Positions 15,944-25,369 of a stretch of 46,850 bases of DNA are shown here, piece by piece. The number at the start of each line of letters is the position of its first letter. Within the stretch, counting starts at the first letter, position 1. The notes under the pieces were generated by a model. It was not told the origin of the DNA. It worked only from the letters and a program-made list of their open reading frames with translations, and searched no databases. The position numbers and the translations under genes were made by a program. The stretch is from Candidatus Levyibacteriota bacterium (GTDB taxonomy: Bacteria; Patescibacteriota; Microgenomatia; Levybacterales; UBA12049): the NCBI GenBank assembly GCA_009695045.1, contig SIBS01000005.1:1-46850 (forward strand), written 5' to 3'.

Positions 15944-17547
15944 ATTCGTGATATAAGTATACTACAAACAACAATTATAACCAAACATCCAAGACTTATA
16001 TAATTTGATAAAAGCCGTACTTTTGTATTTTGAAATATCATATTAACTATATGCTTACCCTTTGATAAACGAAATGTAATAACTCCTCTATTATTAATAT
16101 CTTGAAATTCCAATGATACCTCATGTCCATCTACAAAAATATGCCATCCAGGAAAATAAATTGTATTTTCTCTTATCTGAGAATCTATTTTACTTTCTAT
16201 TAAATACCTATGTTCTGTAGATGTTCTATATAGTTCTTGGACATTTGCTACTCCAGATATAACTTCAGTTTTACTTTTTGGTCTTTTCTCCATAAATCTT
16301 ATAGACCAAATCGGAGCACTTTCACCTGTATCCGTAGTTCCATTATAAATTGACGTATAGAATAATTCTGGTTTTTGAGAATAAGCTTTTGCATGCCAAT
16401 AATCTTTTGTTAAAAATAAAGATAAAATTATTATAATAATACAGATATTCAATGAGTATTTTTTAGGAATAGCATACATAATTAATCCAGCAATCATGGA
16501 AGTTGTAAAAAGATTAATTGAAAGAAATCTCCATGGAAATTGAAATTTTTGAAGTGTTGTAACCAACTTCCATACAGTCAAAGAGTATGATGTTTGTATG
16601 AATAGAGATAATATAAAAATAATAAAAAGTCCTAATATTAATATTTTATTTTTTTTATTTTTAAGAAAAAATGTTATGATTGCGCTCAGTATAAAGAACC
16701 ACTGAATTATTCCAACTTGAACCGTAAATAAACCAGTACCACCATAATCCCATTTTCCATATATAAAATCTTTTGGATTTACAAATCGATCCAAATATCC
16801 ATCAATAGTTACTATATCTCGAAGCGTATATTTGCCCTCAAAAAAAGCTGGAATCCAAAAAAATGAAGTCAATCCAAATCCCAAAATAAAAATCAAGGAA
16901 GCAGAAATAATAAAAGCACGTTTATTTTTGAGATTCCATAAAAGATAAATAAAATAAATAAATTCTATCGGAAGAAACATGATACTAATAGCATTGTGAG
17001 CGATTATAAATCCACCAAGAGAAAATGCTCCACCAATAATGTAATACCAATTAATTTCTCTAGAAAGTTTATATAAAAAAAATAATACAAGTGGTGGAAA
17101 TATAAAAGAAACATGCTCTCCAATGGCTCCCCTAACATATAAATCTACAAATCTATAAGGTGCATACATATATAAAAGTGATGCTATAAAAGCAGACCTA
17201 TCATCTGCGATAGATTTCATAAAAATATACATAGAAACACCACTTAAAATAAAGGTTATTCCAAAAACTAGCTTTATGCTGTCTACGAAAGATGCACCTA
17301 AGAAATGAAAAAATGAAGCCATATATGATGGTAATGGATATAAAAACATGAGAACTGGGTGTCCATATCCCCAGTTTAAATTAGGAGCCCACCGAGGAAT
17401 TAGATTGCCATCTTGAAGATTTTGATAAAAATTAGCAATCCTAGCAACATGATCTTGTCCATCATGCGTTATTGGAAGCCCAGGCATAAGCAAATTATAT
17501 AAGGGGATGCATGATAAAAAGATAACTAATAAAAAATATCTATTCAT
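15919..17547 (-). CDS. PTPS-related GT-C-like membrane protein with C-terminal 'FPGWH' domain
   Basis: The protein has 542 residues and about a dozen helices. The first outer loop reads PITHDGQDH (25-33), RWAPNLNWGYGHP (52-64) and YPLPSY, nearly the same plan as the protein at 10835-12448. YMYAPYRFVDLYVRGAIGE also matches it closely, so the two are paralogues. The outer C-terminal domain has IYFPGWHIFVDGHEV and SKGKHIVNM before a last helix. By analogy with other GT-C-like proteins, it may transfer a sugar from a polyprenyl-phosphate donor; the pterin-synthase name is not functional evidence. It overlaps the ArnT-like gene upstream by eight bp and the GT2 gene downstream by 25 bp. The ATG at 17547 starts just before the first helix. 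Confidence 0.8.
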   Translation of the reverse strand: MNRYFLLVIFLSCIPLYNLLMPGLPITHDGQDHVARIANFYQNLQDGNLIPRWAPNLNWGYGHPVLMFLYPLPSYMASFFHFLGASFVDSIKLVFGITFILSGVSMYIFMKSIADDRSAFIASLLYMYAPYRFVDLYVRGAIGEHVSFIFPPLVLFFLYKLSREINWYYIIGGAFSLGGFIIAHNAISIMFLPIEFIYFIYLLWNLKNKRAFIISASLIFILGFGLTSFFWIPAFFEGKYTLRDIVTIDGYLDRFVNPKDFIYGKWDYGGTGLFTVQVGIIQWFFILSAIITFFLKNKKNKILILGLFIIFILSLFIQTSYSLTVWKLVTTLQKFQFPWRFLSINLFTTSMIAGLIMYAIPKKYSLNICIIIIILSLFLTKDYWHAKAYSQKPELFYTSIYNGTTDTGESAPIWSIRFMEKRPKSKTEVISGVANVQELYRTSTEHRYLIESKIDSQIRENTIYFPGWHIFVDGHEVSLEFQDINNRGVITFRLSKGKHIVNMIFQNTKVRLLSNYISLGCLVIIVVCSILISRIWRRFQLF

Positions 17548-19195
17548 TTGTTTCTACTACTAAAATATCAACATTTCCATTTAAACTTTTAAATTCTGCT
17601 ATTAATTTTCCTTTATTCTGAAGTTCATAAACATTTCCAATATACATCGTTTTTCCCTTTTTAATCAAATTATTTATTGGCTTGAATTCATATTTTCCAA
17701 AAGCATGCTCTTCGGCATAACCACCAGATTTAGTTCCTCCTTGTTTTTGATATAATAATGGATCATATTTACTTTGATAGAGAAAAAGCATGTATGATTG
17801 ATATAAATTATCAATATTTGAAAAAATAATTGATTTATATTCATTTTTTCTAGAAAGCACGTATGGAATGACATTTGAAGATGCATATTGAAATGATTGC
17901 GATTGCTCTCTTGGAAAAATTATAAAATAATTTTGATAAAAATAAACCAAACTAAATCCAATCACTATTAAAAATAATAATTCTAAATACCTCTGTGTTC
18001 CCTTGAATAATTGATGTATGTATAATAATCCAAATGCTGTAAACAATTCGAGAACTGGAAGAAGGACATATGAACGCATTGCATGTGGTGCTTGAGTAGC
18101 TAATCCTCCGGGAAGAGGAGCAAGCAATGCCCAAAGAAAAACTACCTGTTTAAATTTAGAATTAATATTTATATTTCTAATAAATATATATATGCCTATT
18201 AAAATAAAAGGAAATTGCCAATTATATAATAAACCCATATTTGGAATTTTATGTGGAGCTCCTGGAGTACTAAAAAATAACCATCGAGGATTAAAATGAG
18301 ATAGATATGCTTCAAAAAATACTTGTACTGGAAAAAGACGTCGATTGTAAATAAACATTTCAAATATATTATTATTATTTTTTGCCTTATTTGATAATTC
18401 AACTCTTTTATTAAAAAGGTTTTGATGAACTTCGGGATTAAAAGTACTAGTTCCTCGAAAACGAATCATAGCTTCTGGAGAGAAAAGTTCTTTCATAATA
18501 ATTGCTATAAAAAATAAAACAATAATAGAGATTAATAATAATTTTTTATCTTTAAAAAGCATTTGCATAATCTCATTCCTAAAAATTATGATTATTCCAA
18601 CTATGAAAATAGGAACTAAAGCTTGACCCGCATAGTAACTAATCATTGCAAGAATAAAAAATGGAACTGAAATAAATATATTTTTTTTTCCACCCATTAG
18701 GAAAAATAAAACACTAAAAACAAAAAAAGATAAATATGCATTTGATTCATGTCCTATTCGAGAAAGATAGATATGCCAAGGACTAATAGCCAATAAAAAT
18801 GAGGCGAGTAAAGAAATACTATATGTATAAACAGATTGTTTTTTAAATAATGATCGGACAATAAAATATAAAGCACAAATAGTAAAAACAGATAATATAA
18901 TAGATGGTAATCTAACAGAAATAACTTTTAAATCTAAAAATAAGATAAATGGTAAAACCATATATAAATAAGTGGCTCTTCTCCAGTCGTCATAGGAGCG
19001 ATGAGACAATATTGGTATTTGTCCATATTCATCAATTCCTATTCTAAAAACTGAATATGCATTATAGCCAATTGAAGATTCGTCCATTGATGCGTTTGGG
19101 GGAACGCTGTCTATTTTCCAAGAGCGCAAAATAACAGCAGTAAACAAAATACCGATTAAGATTATAATTTGAAATTTAAAAAAAATCTTTACCAC
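17540..19195 (-). CDS. ArnT/PMT-like GT-C glycosyltransferase (divergent member of a tandem trio)
   Basis: The protein has 551 residues with many membrane helices. The first outer loop has ASMDESSIGYNAYS (35-48), holding the Asp-Glu pair of the PMT/ArnT (GT39/GT83) fold, and DEYGQIP. The two related proteins upstream have SF(D/G)D(Y/F)KP next, whereas this one has SYDDWRRATYLY, so the acceptor-side loop differs. A soluble C-terminal part contains YQSYMLFLYQ and FGKYEFKPI, also found in the protein at 20321-21991. The start is a GTG at 19195 directly after the stop of the SDR gene; the next codons MVKIFFKFQ lead straight into the first helix. The expected reaction is sugar transfer from a polyprenyl-phosphate donor on the outer face. 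Confidence 0.82.
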   Translation of the reverse strand: MVKIFFKFQIIILIGILFTAVILRSWKIDSVPPNASMDESSIGYNAYSVFRIGIDEYGQIPILSHRSYDDWRRATYLYMVLPFILFLDLKVISVRLPSIILSVFTICALYFIVRSLFKKQSVYTYSISLLASFLLAISPWHIYLSRIGHESNAYLSFFVFSVLFFLMGGKKNIFISVPFFILAMISYYAGQALVPIFIVGIIIIFRNEIMQMLFKDKKLLLISIIVLFFIAIIMKELFSPEAMIRFRGTSTFNPEVHQNLFNKRVELSNKAKNNNNIFEMFIYNRRLFPVQVFFEAYLSHFNPRWLFFSTPGAPHKIPNMGLLYNWQFPFILIGIYIFIRNININSKFKQVVFLWALLAPLPGGLATQAPHAMRSYVLLPVLELFTAFGLLYIHQLFKGTQRYLELLFLIVIGFSLVYFYQNYFIIFPREQSQSFQYASSNVIPYVLSRKNEYKSIIFSNIDNLYQSYMLFLYQSKYDPLLYQKQGGTKSGGYAEEHAFGKYEFKPINNLIKKGKTMYIGNVYELQNKGKLIAEFKSLNGNVDILVVETNE

Positions 19196-20257
19196 TTATG
19201 ACAATATTTTTAATAATCTAAAAATTCCCATTTTTGGCAAACTTTTATTTGCAGAAAAATTACTAGAACCAATTTCTTGAAAAGAATTCTTATTCTTTAT
19301 ATACCAATTATAATTTTCGATAAATGTATCTAAATTTGTTTTTTTAGGCAACCATTTAAGTTTATTTTTTATTTTTCTTGTATCTGCATAGATAGATAAT
19401 CCCAACATCGTATACTGATATACTCCCAGAGGCGAAATATTTAATTTATCAAGAATTGATAATATAAATAAAGCAGGAGACATTGGTAATGAAATAATCT
19501 TAGAAGTACTTCCTGCGTATAGAATAATTCTTTTATATATTTCTCTTAATGTCAATACTTTATCTGCTCCAATTGCATAAATATCAAATCCTTTTATTTT
19601 AATTGAATTTTTTAAAGCAACTACAAGATCAGAAATATCTATAAATTGATATTTATTAGACCCATTACCAAGCATATAAACATTTTTATTTTCAGAGATA
19701 AATTCATATAAAATAGCTTGAAGCCCTAATCTTCCAATTCCAGTAATTACTGGGCATCGAAATATTTGAATATTTATTCTATTTATAAATTTTTCTATTT
19801 CTTTTTCTGCTTGAATTTTACTTTTTCCATAAATCTCCAATGGAAGAGTCGGTGTCTCTTCAATAACGGGTAAAGAAACTGGGATTCCCCATGTAACATT
19901 ACTTGAAGTAAAAATAAATGATTTTGATCTATTAATAACTGCTTGTGAGATAACATTAAATGTACCAATAGTATTAGTTTTCCATAAAATATCGTCTGAA
20001 ACCACCTTATTTGGCATTGCTGATGCTAAATGATAAACAACAGAGAATGGGCCATATTTTTTAAAAACTTTTTTTACTTGCTCAATCATGATAATATTGC
20101 CTTCAAAATAGACAATTCTATTGGAAAGAAAATCTTGTTCATTTTTAGGAAGTTGATCAAAAATAACTATTTCACAGTTATCTTCACGTAATAAATAATT
20201 TACGAGATGTGTTCCAACAAATCCTGCTCCTCCAGTAATAAGCACTTTATTTTTCAT
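19196..20257 (-). CDS. NAD-dependent epimerase/dehydratase (extended SDR)
   Basis: The protein has 353 residues. The Rossmann loop is GGAGFVG (9-15), the acidic end of strand 2 is IFDQLP (32-37), and the active site reads FTSSNVTWG (116-124) with Tyr143 and Lys147 in EIYGKSK. YHLASAMPN and FRCPVITGIG support the extended SDR fold. It does not match GalE or RmlB closely: there is no Tyr-Phe-Asn-Ala phrase, and the C-terminal substrate domain is closer to the mixed group of sugar or sterol-type SDRs. It likely modifies a nucleotide sugar for the surrounding transferases. Its stop is directly followed by the GTG of the ArnT-like gene. A weak promoter-like pair may lie in the 63 bp gap upstream, which also has a 6 bp inverted repeat. 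Confidence 0.8.
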   Translation of the reverse strand: MKNKVLITGGAGFVGTHLVNYLLREDNCEIVIFDQLPKNEQDFLSNRIVYFEGNIIMIEQVKKVFKKYGPFSVVYHLASAMPNKVVSDDILWKTNTIGTFNVISQAVINRSKSFIFTSSNVTWGIPVSLPVIEETPTLPLEIYGKSKIQAEKEIEKFINRINIQIFRCPVITGIGRLGLQAILYEFISENKNVYMLGNGSNKYQFIDISDLVVALKNSIKIKGFDIYAIGADKVLTLREIYKRIILYAGSTSKIISLPMSPALFILSILDKLNISPLGVYQYTMLGLSIYADTRKIKNKLKWLPKKTNLDTFIENYNWYIKNKNSFQEIGSSNFSANKSLPKMGIFRLLKILS

Positions 20258-20276
20258 ATAGCTTTATGTATTTCTG

Positions 20277-20306
20277 ATAATAACATATAAATTCTAATCA
20301 GAACAA
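20277..20306 (-). promoter_or_regulatory. Possible weak promoter ahead of the SDR gene
   Basis: In the 63 bp gap 20258-20320 the minus strand has TTGTTC (20306-20301), an 18 bp spacer and TATTAT (20282-20277), 19 bases before the ATG at 20257. An inverted repeat TCTGAT/ATCAGA (20273-20278 and 20297-20302) overlaps it and could be an operator or a chance hairpin. Both boxes are imperfect. Confidence 0.28.
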
Positions 20307-20320
20307 CACATATGATTTAT

Positions 20321-21991
20321 TTATTTTCCTTCCACAATTTTTATAGCAGGCTTGCCATCTAGATAGTTAACTGTTTTGAGTATATTTGCATCTTCTGAAA
20401 AATCACCTGGCCTGCCAACATATAATGTTTTCTTTGCTTTTTCTTCGCTGTTCCAGTCTATTGGCCTAAAAATATATTTTCCAAAAACATGATTTTCCCT
20501 AAATCCACCCGAAGATAACTGTGATTCTCTTTGATAATCTACCGGAGAATATTGAAGATAAAACAAAAAAAACATATATGATTGATCAAGGGGAGGCTTA
20601 TTGGTTACAACTATTTTTTTATATTCTCCTTCATGTTTTTTTACATAGTCCACTGCCTCGCTATATCCATACTGCCATTCCTGAGAAGTGTAATAATTTA
20701 GTTGGATAAAATACTGATTAATAAAATATAAAAATTGAAATCCTGCAAAGAAAATAAATCCAATAATAATAATTTTTTGCAATAAAATAGAATACTTCTT
20801 TTGTAAAAAATAGTAACTATAAACTAGACCAATTGCGGTAAAAATTGGATATAACGGTAAAAAATTTAAAGTTCTAATAGAATGAGGCACTCCACTAGTT
20901 ATAGAAGCAGGAATAGGTACTATCAAATACCAACCAATCAAAAAGAGTTTAATTTTTTTTGTAAGTTTTCCAAAAATTATTACATATAAACCAACTAAAA
21001 CAAATGGTAATTCCCAAATATAAAGTAATCCCATAAACGGTGCGTGATGACGAGGTAAATCTCCTGAAATTAAAAGCCAATTTAAATCAAAATGAGAAAT
21101 ATATCCTGAAATAATTGCTTGTAAATATTGGTATCTTCTGTTATCTAAGATAAGGCCAATCCTATCATTATTCTTAGCATCCTGAATGATTCTTTGCACA
21201 TTTCGTTTTAAAAATTGAGTTTGATCAGCAAAAACAGCTACACCTCTTGCTCGAGACAAAGTTGAACTATCAGTAAGAGTAGATATAATTAGAGGGGTAG
21301 ATATTATGACTCCAAAAACTACTGCTAAAATTAAGTATTTTCTAGAAATGTTAATAATCGTTCTAAAATAAATAATAATTAATAATAGTAACAGTAATGG
21401 AGAAAAAACCTTATTACTCTGGTACACATATACATTAGAAGCAAAAAAGAAAACAGATGCAATAAGATAAATTGGACGATTTAATCCTTTAAAAAAAGCG
21501 AATGTTCCTAAGAGATTAAAAGACATGCCAATACTTGATTCAAATGCTATACGAGAAAATTGAATATGCCAAGGTGAAATAGCCAGCATAAAAGAAGACA
21601 AAAGGCCAACAATTTTTTCATTTATAAATCCATTATTATTTAATATTTCTTTTACCAGAAAATAAAGTACAAAAATTGATATTAATCCAAAAATAACGGA
21701 TGGAAGCCTAACTACGGAAAGAGTAAGACCAAAAATATATAAAAACGGAATAATAAAATATACATATAGGCCCGGCTTATAATCATCAAATGATCGAAGT
21801 ACGAGAGGTAAAAACTTTCCATATTCATCGCGACCAGTATTAAGAATTGAATAAGCATTATAACCAAGCGCTGCTTCATCCCAATCTGGTGATGGGGGCA
21901 CATTGCCAATTTGCCACAATCTTAAAAGACCAGCAATAAAAATTATCAAAAATAAACTTATTGGTATAAATCTTTCTATATTAATATTCAT
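20321..21991 (-). CDS. ArnT/PMT-like GT-C glycosyltransferase
   Basis: The protein has 556 residues and around twelve helices. The first outer loop has PDWDEAALGYNAYS (35-48), GRDEYGKFLPL (53-63) and LRSFDDYKPGLYVY (65-78), the standard signature of ArnT-like proteins in Patescibacteria, with Asp-Glu as the likely catalytic acids. A hydrophilic part near the C-terminus includes DQSYMFFLFYLQYSP and FGKYIFRPIDW. Members of this fold use undecaprenyl-phosphate-linked sugars as donors and act on the outer face of the membrane. The gene shares 11 bp with the next ArnT-like gene upstream, so the two are almost surely cotranscribed. The acceptor might be lipid, glycan or protein; the sequence does not say. 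Confidence 0.85.
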   Translation of the reverse strand: MNINIERFIPISLFLIIFIAGLLRLWQIGNVPPSPDWDEAALGYNAYSILNTGRDEYGKFLPLVLRSFDDYKPGLYVYFIIPFLYIFGLTLSVVRLPSVIFGLISIFVLYFLVKEILNNNGFINEKIVGLLSSFMLAISPWHIQFSRIAFESSIGMSFNLLGTFAFFKGLNRPIYLIASVFFFASNVYVYQSNKVFSPLLLLLLIIIYFRTIINISRKYLILAVVFGVIISTPLIISTLTDSSTLSRARGVAVFADQTQFLKRNVQRIIQDAKNNDRIGLILDNRRYQYLQAIISGYISHFDLNWLLISGDLPRHHAPFMGLLYIWELPFVLVGLYVIIFGKLTKKIKLFLIGWYLIVPIPASITSGVPHSIRTLNFLPLYPIFTAIGLVYSYYFLQKKYSILLQKIIIIGFIFFAGFQFLYFINQYFIQLNYYTSQEWQYGYSEAVDYVKKHEGEYKKIVVTNKPPLDQSYMFFLFYLQYSPVDYQRESQLSSGGFRENHVFGKYIFRPIDWNSEEKAKKTLYVGRPGDFSEDANILKTVNYLDGKPAIKIVEGK

Positions 21992-23621
21992 AAGCTGTCA
22001 AAATTACATTACCATTGAGCAATTTAAACTCATTTAAAATTTTAACTCCTACAGGAGCTGTGCTGTTAGTCAAAAATAGTTGCTTATTTTTTTTAACAAT
22101 TCTATTAAAAGATTTAATAAAATTATATTTACCCACCTTCTCTACTGTTACAAAGCCAAAAGCATCACGGGTTATAATTGATTTTTTTCTAAAATCTTCT
22201 GGGAGGATTTTAAGATAGAACAATAGATATGCATATGGTCTTCCAAGCTCTGTGGTAAAATACACCTCATCATAATTACTCTGAATATTATTAATATATG
22301 ATATTGAATTTTTATAACCATACTGCCATTCACCAGAGAATTCCATGGAATAATGAGAATAATATCCATGAAGATAATAAGACATTTGTAAAAATAGTGT
22401 GCTAAATATAGCAATCACTAAACCCTTCCTAAGTAGAGACTTATAGCTATCTATATGTCTCAACACATATACCAACCCATAAGATACAACTATTTGAAAT
22501 GTTGGAAGTACATTTTCTATACGAAGTGCATGAGGAGTCTCTCTTGTAATTGCAGCAGGAATTATTCCCAAAAACAACCATCCTGGCAATATCCACCAAA
22601 ATCCCTTTTTAAATTTAAATAATAAAAATCCCCCAATTATCAAAAATGGTAAATCAAACAAATATAATTGTCCAACATCTTGGGTAGAAAACTTAGGATT
22701 TCCATCTCCACTAATGAACAGGAATGAAGGATTTAGATTATCAAAATAATGACGAATAAATTCAAAACTATATGCAAGACGCCTATTATGAATAATTCTT
22801 GACCAAGCAGCATTATTGTCATTGATAATTTCCTGATTAGTTCTTTCGATAACTGAAATATCAGAAAAAATATTAACCTCTCTATAACGAAGTCCTGCTT
22901 GAGCAGAAAAAAGAAATGGCAATATAGGAAGCAATAATACAAATCCAAATATTATTGCAAATAAAACATCTTTTTTATATGCAATTAGTTCTTTTCTAAA
23001 TCCAAAAGCAAGAAATATTAAAAAAAGTGGAGCAAAAATACGCGCAGTATTAAAAGTATATATAGATAAGACAAAGAATAAGGCAGAAGCAAATAAATAT
23101 GCCTTCCTATATCGCATTGCCTTAAGAAAAAAATAAATACCAGTTGTTAACAAAAATGTAGATACATTTGCTTCAAAGGCTGCTCTAGATAAATTAACAT
23201 GCCAAGGTGATATTCCAAGAAAAAAAGCAGAAAACAGAGAGATTGCCTCTACATACTTTTCTTCTTTAAATATACTTTTTACTAAAAAGTATGTAACAAA
23301 TACAGTAAGTGATCCAAAAAATGCGCTTGCAAACCGAGTTGAAAATTCATTTAATCCAAATAGCCATACAGGGATGATTGTAAGATATGCATAAACTGGT
23401 GGTTTGAAGTCTCCAAACGATTCAAGATAGGTTAAGGGCAAAAAGCGACCAAATTCATCCCTACCATCTAATCCCAATGAATACGCATTATATCCCCATG
23501 AAACTTCATCCCATGTAAGCGAAGATGGCAATGAGTCAATTTTCCAAAATCTTAAAATAATAGCTAATAAAGATATAAAAAAAAGTAAAATATATTTTTT
23601 CTTTAAAAACATTAAATTCAT
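21981..23621 (-). CDS. ArnT/PMT-like GT-C glycosyltransferase
   Basis: The protein has 546 residues. TWDEVSWGYNAYS (36-48), GRDEFGRFLPLTY (53-65) and ESFGDFKPPVYAY (67-79) define the first outer loop and match the ArnT-like proteins on either side. SPWHVNLSRAAFEAN and RETPHALRIENVLP (central and late loops) are also family phrases. It is a paralogue of the products at 20321-21991 and 17540-19195; the three have similar lengths and share order of motifs but only moderate identity, so they probably handle different sugars or acceptors. The C-terminal soluble part has VGKYNFIKSF in place of FGKY.F.PI. A second Met three codons later is possible as the start. The gap to the upstream gene is 12 bp. 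Confidence 0.85.
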   Translation of the reverse strand: MNLMFLKKKYILLFFISLLAIILRFWKIDSLPSSLTWDEVSWGYNAYSLGLDGRDEFGRFLPLTYLESFGDFKPPVYAYLTIIPVWLFGLNEFSTRFASAFFGSLTVFVTYFLVKSIFKEEKYVEAISLFSAFFLGISPWHVNLSRAAFEANVSTFLLTTGIYFFLKAMRYRKAYLFASALFFVLSIYTFNTARIFAPLFLIFLAFGFRKELIAYKKDVLFAIIFGFVLLLPILPFLFSAQAGLRYREVNIFSDISVIERTNQEIINDNNAAWSRIIHNRRLAYSFEFIRHYFDNLNPSFLFISGDGNPKFSTQDVGQLYLFDLPFLIIGGFLLFKFKKGFWWILPGWLFLGIIPAAITRETPHALRIENVLPTFQIVVSYGLVYVLRHIDSYKSLLRKGLVIAIFSTLFLQMSYYLHGYYSHYSMEFSGEWQYGYKNSISYINNIQSNYDEVYFTTELGRPYAYLLFYLKILPEDFRKKSIITRDAFGFVTVEKVGKYNFIKSFNRIVKKNKQLFLTNSTAPVGVKILNEFKLLNGNVILTAYEY

Positions 23622-23633
23622 TATAGCTCAAAT

Positions 23634-25184
23634 TTATTTACTTTTTAAGTAGAAATTATACTGTTTTATTTTATTCCATTGATCATCTTTAATCATTAAG
23701 AGTTTGCTTCTCTTGATATGAAGACATGTTTGTTTATTAGAAAAATAAAAGGGCACGTAGTCATCTATTACAAATTTTGGTAATTTACCACCAAAATAAC
23801 AATTTCCATAATAAATTTCTGGGGGGGATAATTTAAACATCTTAATTCTTTCCTCTGAATATTTCAAAAAATGAGGCATCATCGAGGTGTACCATCCATA
23901 TTTATATTTAGGTATTCTATCTGACTGAATATAAATAATCTCATCCCAACCATCAAGAAATACCGAATCGCTTGAAATAGAAAGTGTCTTGATTATATCT
24001 GCTTGCACCAAATAATTACCATAATTTATCTGATATTCATAAGATCTATCAGTTTTTTCATAAATGAAAGATTTTGGAGAAAATACATGTAAAAAAAGAA
24101 GAATAAATCCAATAAAAATTGGTACTACTTTTTTTTTATTTTCACTTAATAATACAAAAGTAAAATAAGAAGTAGAAAAAAGGAAAATTCCATACCATGG
24201 AATCATATGAAAAGCCTCATAAAACATAGTTCCAGGAAGAACAGGTCTTAAATTAGCAAGTGCAAACGTAAAAATAGAGAAAAAAATAAACTTATTATTT
24301 TTATTAAAAAGAAGGCATATAGTATATATATAAATACTTGATAAGATTATCATATGTAATCTAAGAAATGTAATTTTTCCCTCTAGAAATATGTCTATTG
24401 GATATCCAATAATTCTTAATATTTTTATGATAATTAATTTATCATTAGCAATATTTTCTATTAATATTGAATTTAAATTAATATAAAATACATTATATAA
24501 ATAATCGGTGATAGGAAAAAAAATGAAAATTCCTATCGATAAAATTAAAAATATAAATAACGATGAAAATAGAATTCTATCTTTATTCCTATATAAAAAG
24601 ACTATAACTATATATAACCAAAAACTAAGAGGTGCATATGGCTCTCTCATAAAAATTACAAACCATGATAATATAGGAGCGACAATAACGTCAATTATTG
24701 AAATTTTCTTTAATCTTATTCCATCAAGGCAGATTCCCATCAAGTAAACAAGTGGATAAACAATGATGCCTTCGGCAAGAAAACGATCACCAAAAATATA
24801 ATATTTAATTGATTCATAACAAAGTATAAAAACTAACCCTATAAAATTAAATCTTTTAAAAATTAAAATATTCCAAATAAAGGAAAAGGCAATTAAAAAA
24901 TTTCTATGCACAAGAAGAAGCTCATAAATTGTTTTAGGATGAGAAATGGCTTGAATTAATGCACTAAGGTATGCAGCTAGTGGTTGATGATTAAAGAAAA
25001 TATCTTTATAAAGAATTTTATTCTTCAAAATTAACCAGCCAGCTGTATAATTAAAACAATCATCAAAACATCCAAATGAAGATGTTTTCCTTAAATAAAT
25101 TCTAGATATAGAATATAAAAAAACTAAAAGAAAAATTACTAAAAAATATTTTTTAAAAAATATAATTTTTTTAAATGTTTTCAT
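23634..25184 (-). CDS. PMT/GT39-like GT-C membrane glycosyltransferase
   Basis: I start at the ATG at 25184 (516 residues), just before the first helix; a longer frame would need a TTG at 25220. The first outer loop has CFDDCFNYTAGW (39-50) and YKDIFFNHQPLAAYL (59-73). This is the usual GT39/PMT pattern of an acidic pair followed by 'pY.D.f..hpP'. The rest is a succession of hydrophobic helices, then a basic tail. It is only distantly like the three ArnT-like neighbours downstream, whose motif is WDE..GYNAYS. It is the first gene of this minus-strand run, facing the divergent gene at 25370, so the 185 bp between them should hold two promoters. Sugar transfer from a polyprenyl-phosphate donor is the likely role; donor and acceptor are unknown. 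Confidence 0.75.
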   Translation of the reverse strand: MKTFKKIIFFKKYFLVIFLLVFLYSISRIYLRKTSSFGCFDDCFNYTAGWLILKNKILYKDIFFNHQPLAAYLSALIQAISHPKTIYELLLVHRNFLIAFSFIWNILIFKRFNFIGLVFILCYESIKYYIFGDRFLAEGIIVYPLVYLMGICLDGIRLKKISIIDVIVAPILSWFVIFMREPYAPLSFWLYIVIVFLYRNKDRILFSSLFIFLILSIGIFIFFPITDYLYNVFYINLNSILIENIANDKLIIIKILRIIGYPIDIFLEGKITFLRLHMIILSSIYIYTICLLFNKNNKFIFFSIFTFALANLRPVLPGTMFYEAFHMIPWYGIFLFSTSYFTFVLLSENKKKVVPIFIGFILLFLHVFSPKSFIYEKTDRSYEYQINYGNYLVQADIIKTLSISSDSVFLDGWDEIIYIQSDRIPKYKYGWYTSMMPHFLKYSEERIKMFKLSPPEIYYGNCYFGGKLPKFVIDDYVPFYFSNKQTCLHIKRSKLLMIKDDQWNKIKQYNFYLKSK

Positions 25185-25369
25185 AAATAATAATGACAAA
25201 TATTTAATGTAATAAATCAATAAAATATTAATAAAGAGAGCTATTAAATTGAAAATTTCATATTCTAATAAAAAATTCCCTATAGTAGAAAGAGTGATTA
25301 ACTATTGGCATAAAAGAATGAATTATTTCTAAGTATATGATAGCATACGCAAAGTGCCTATTGTTAAAA
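25185..25369. other. Divergent intergenic region with possible promoters
   Basis: This AT-rich stretch separates the minus-strand run starting at 25184 from the plus-strand pair starting at 25370, so both should have promoters here. On the plus strand TATGAT (25336-25341) lies 28 bases before the ATG, and TTGGCA (25305-25310) is a good -35 box, but they are 25 bp apart and may not belong together. No convincing minus-strand pair is seen. Confidence 0.3.

Noticed and set aside
25185-25220. TTG start at 25220 for the PMT-like gene
   Set aside because: The ATG at 25184 begins directly before the first helix; no ribosome-binding site supports the TTG.
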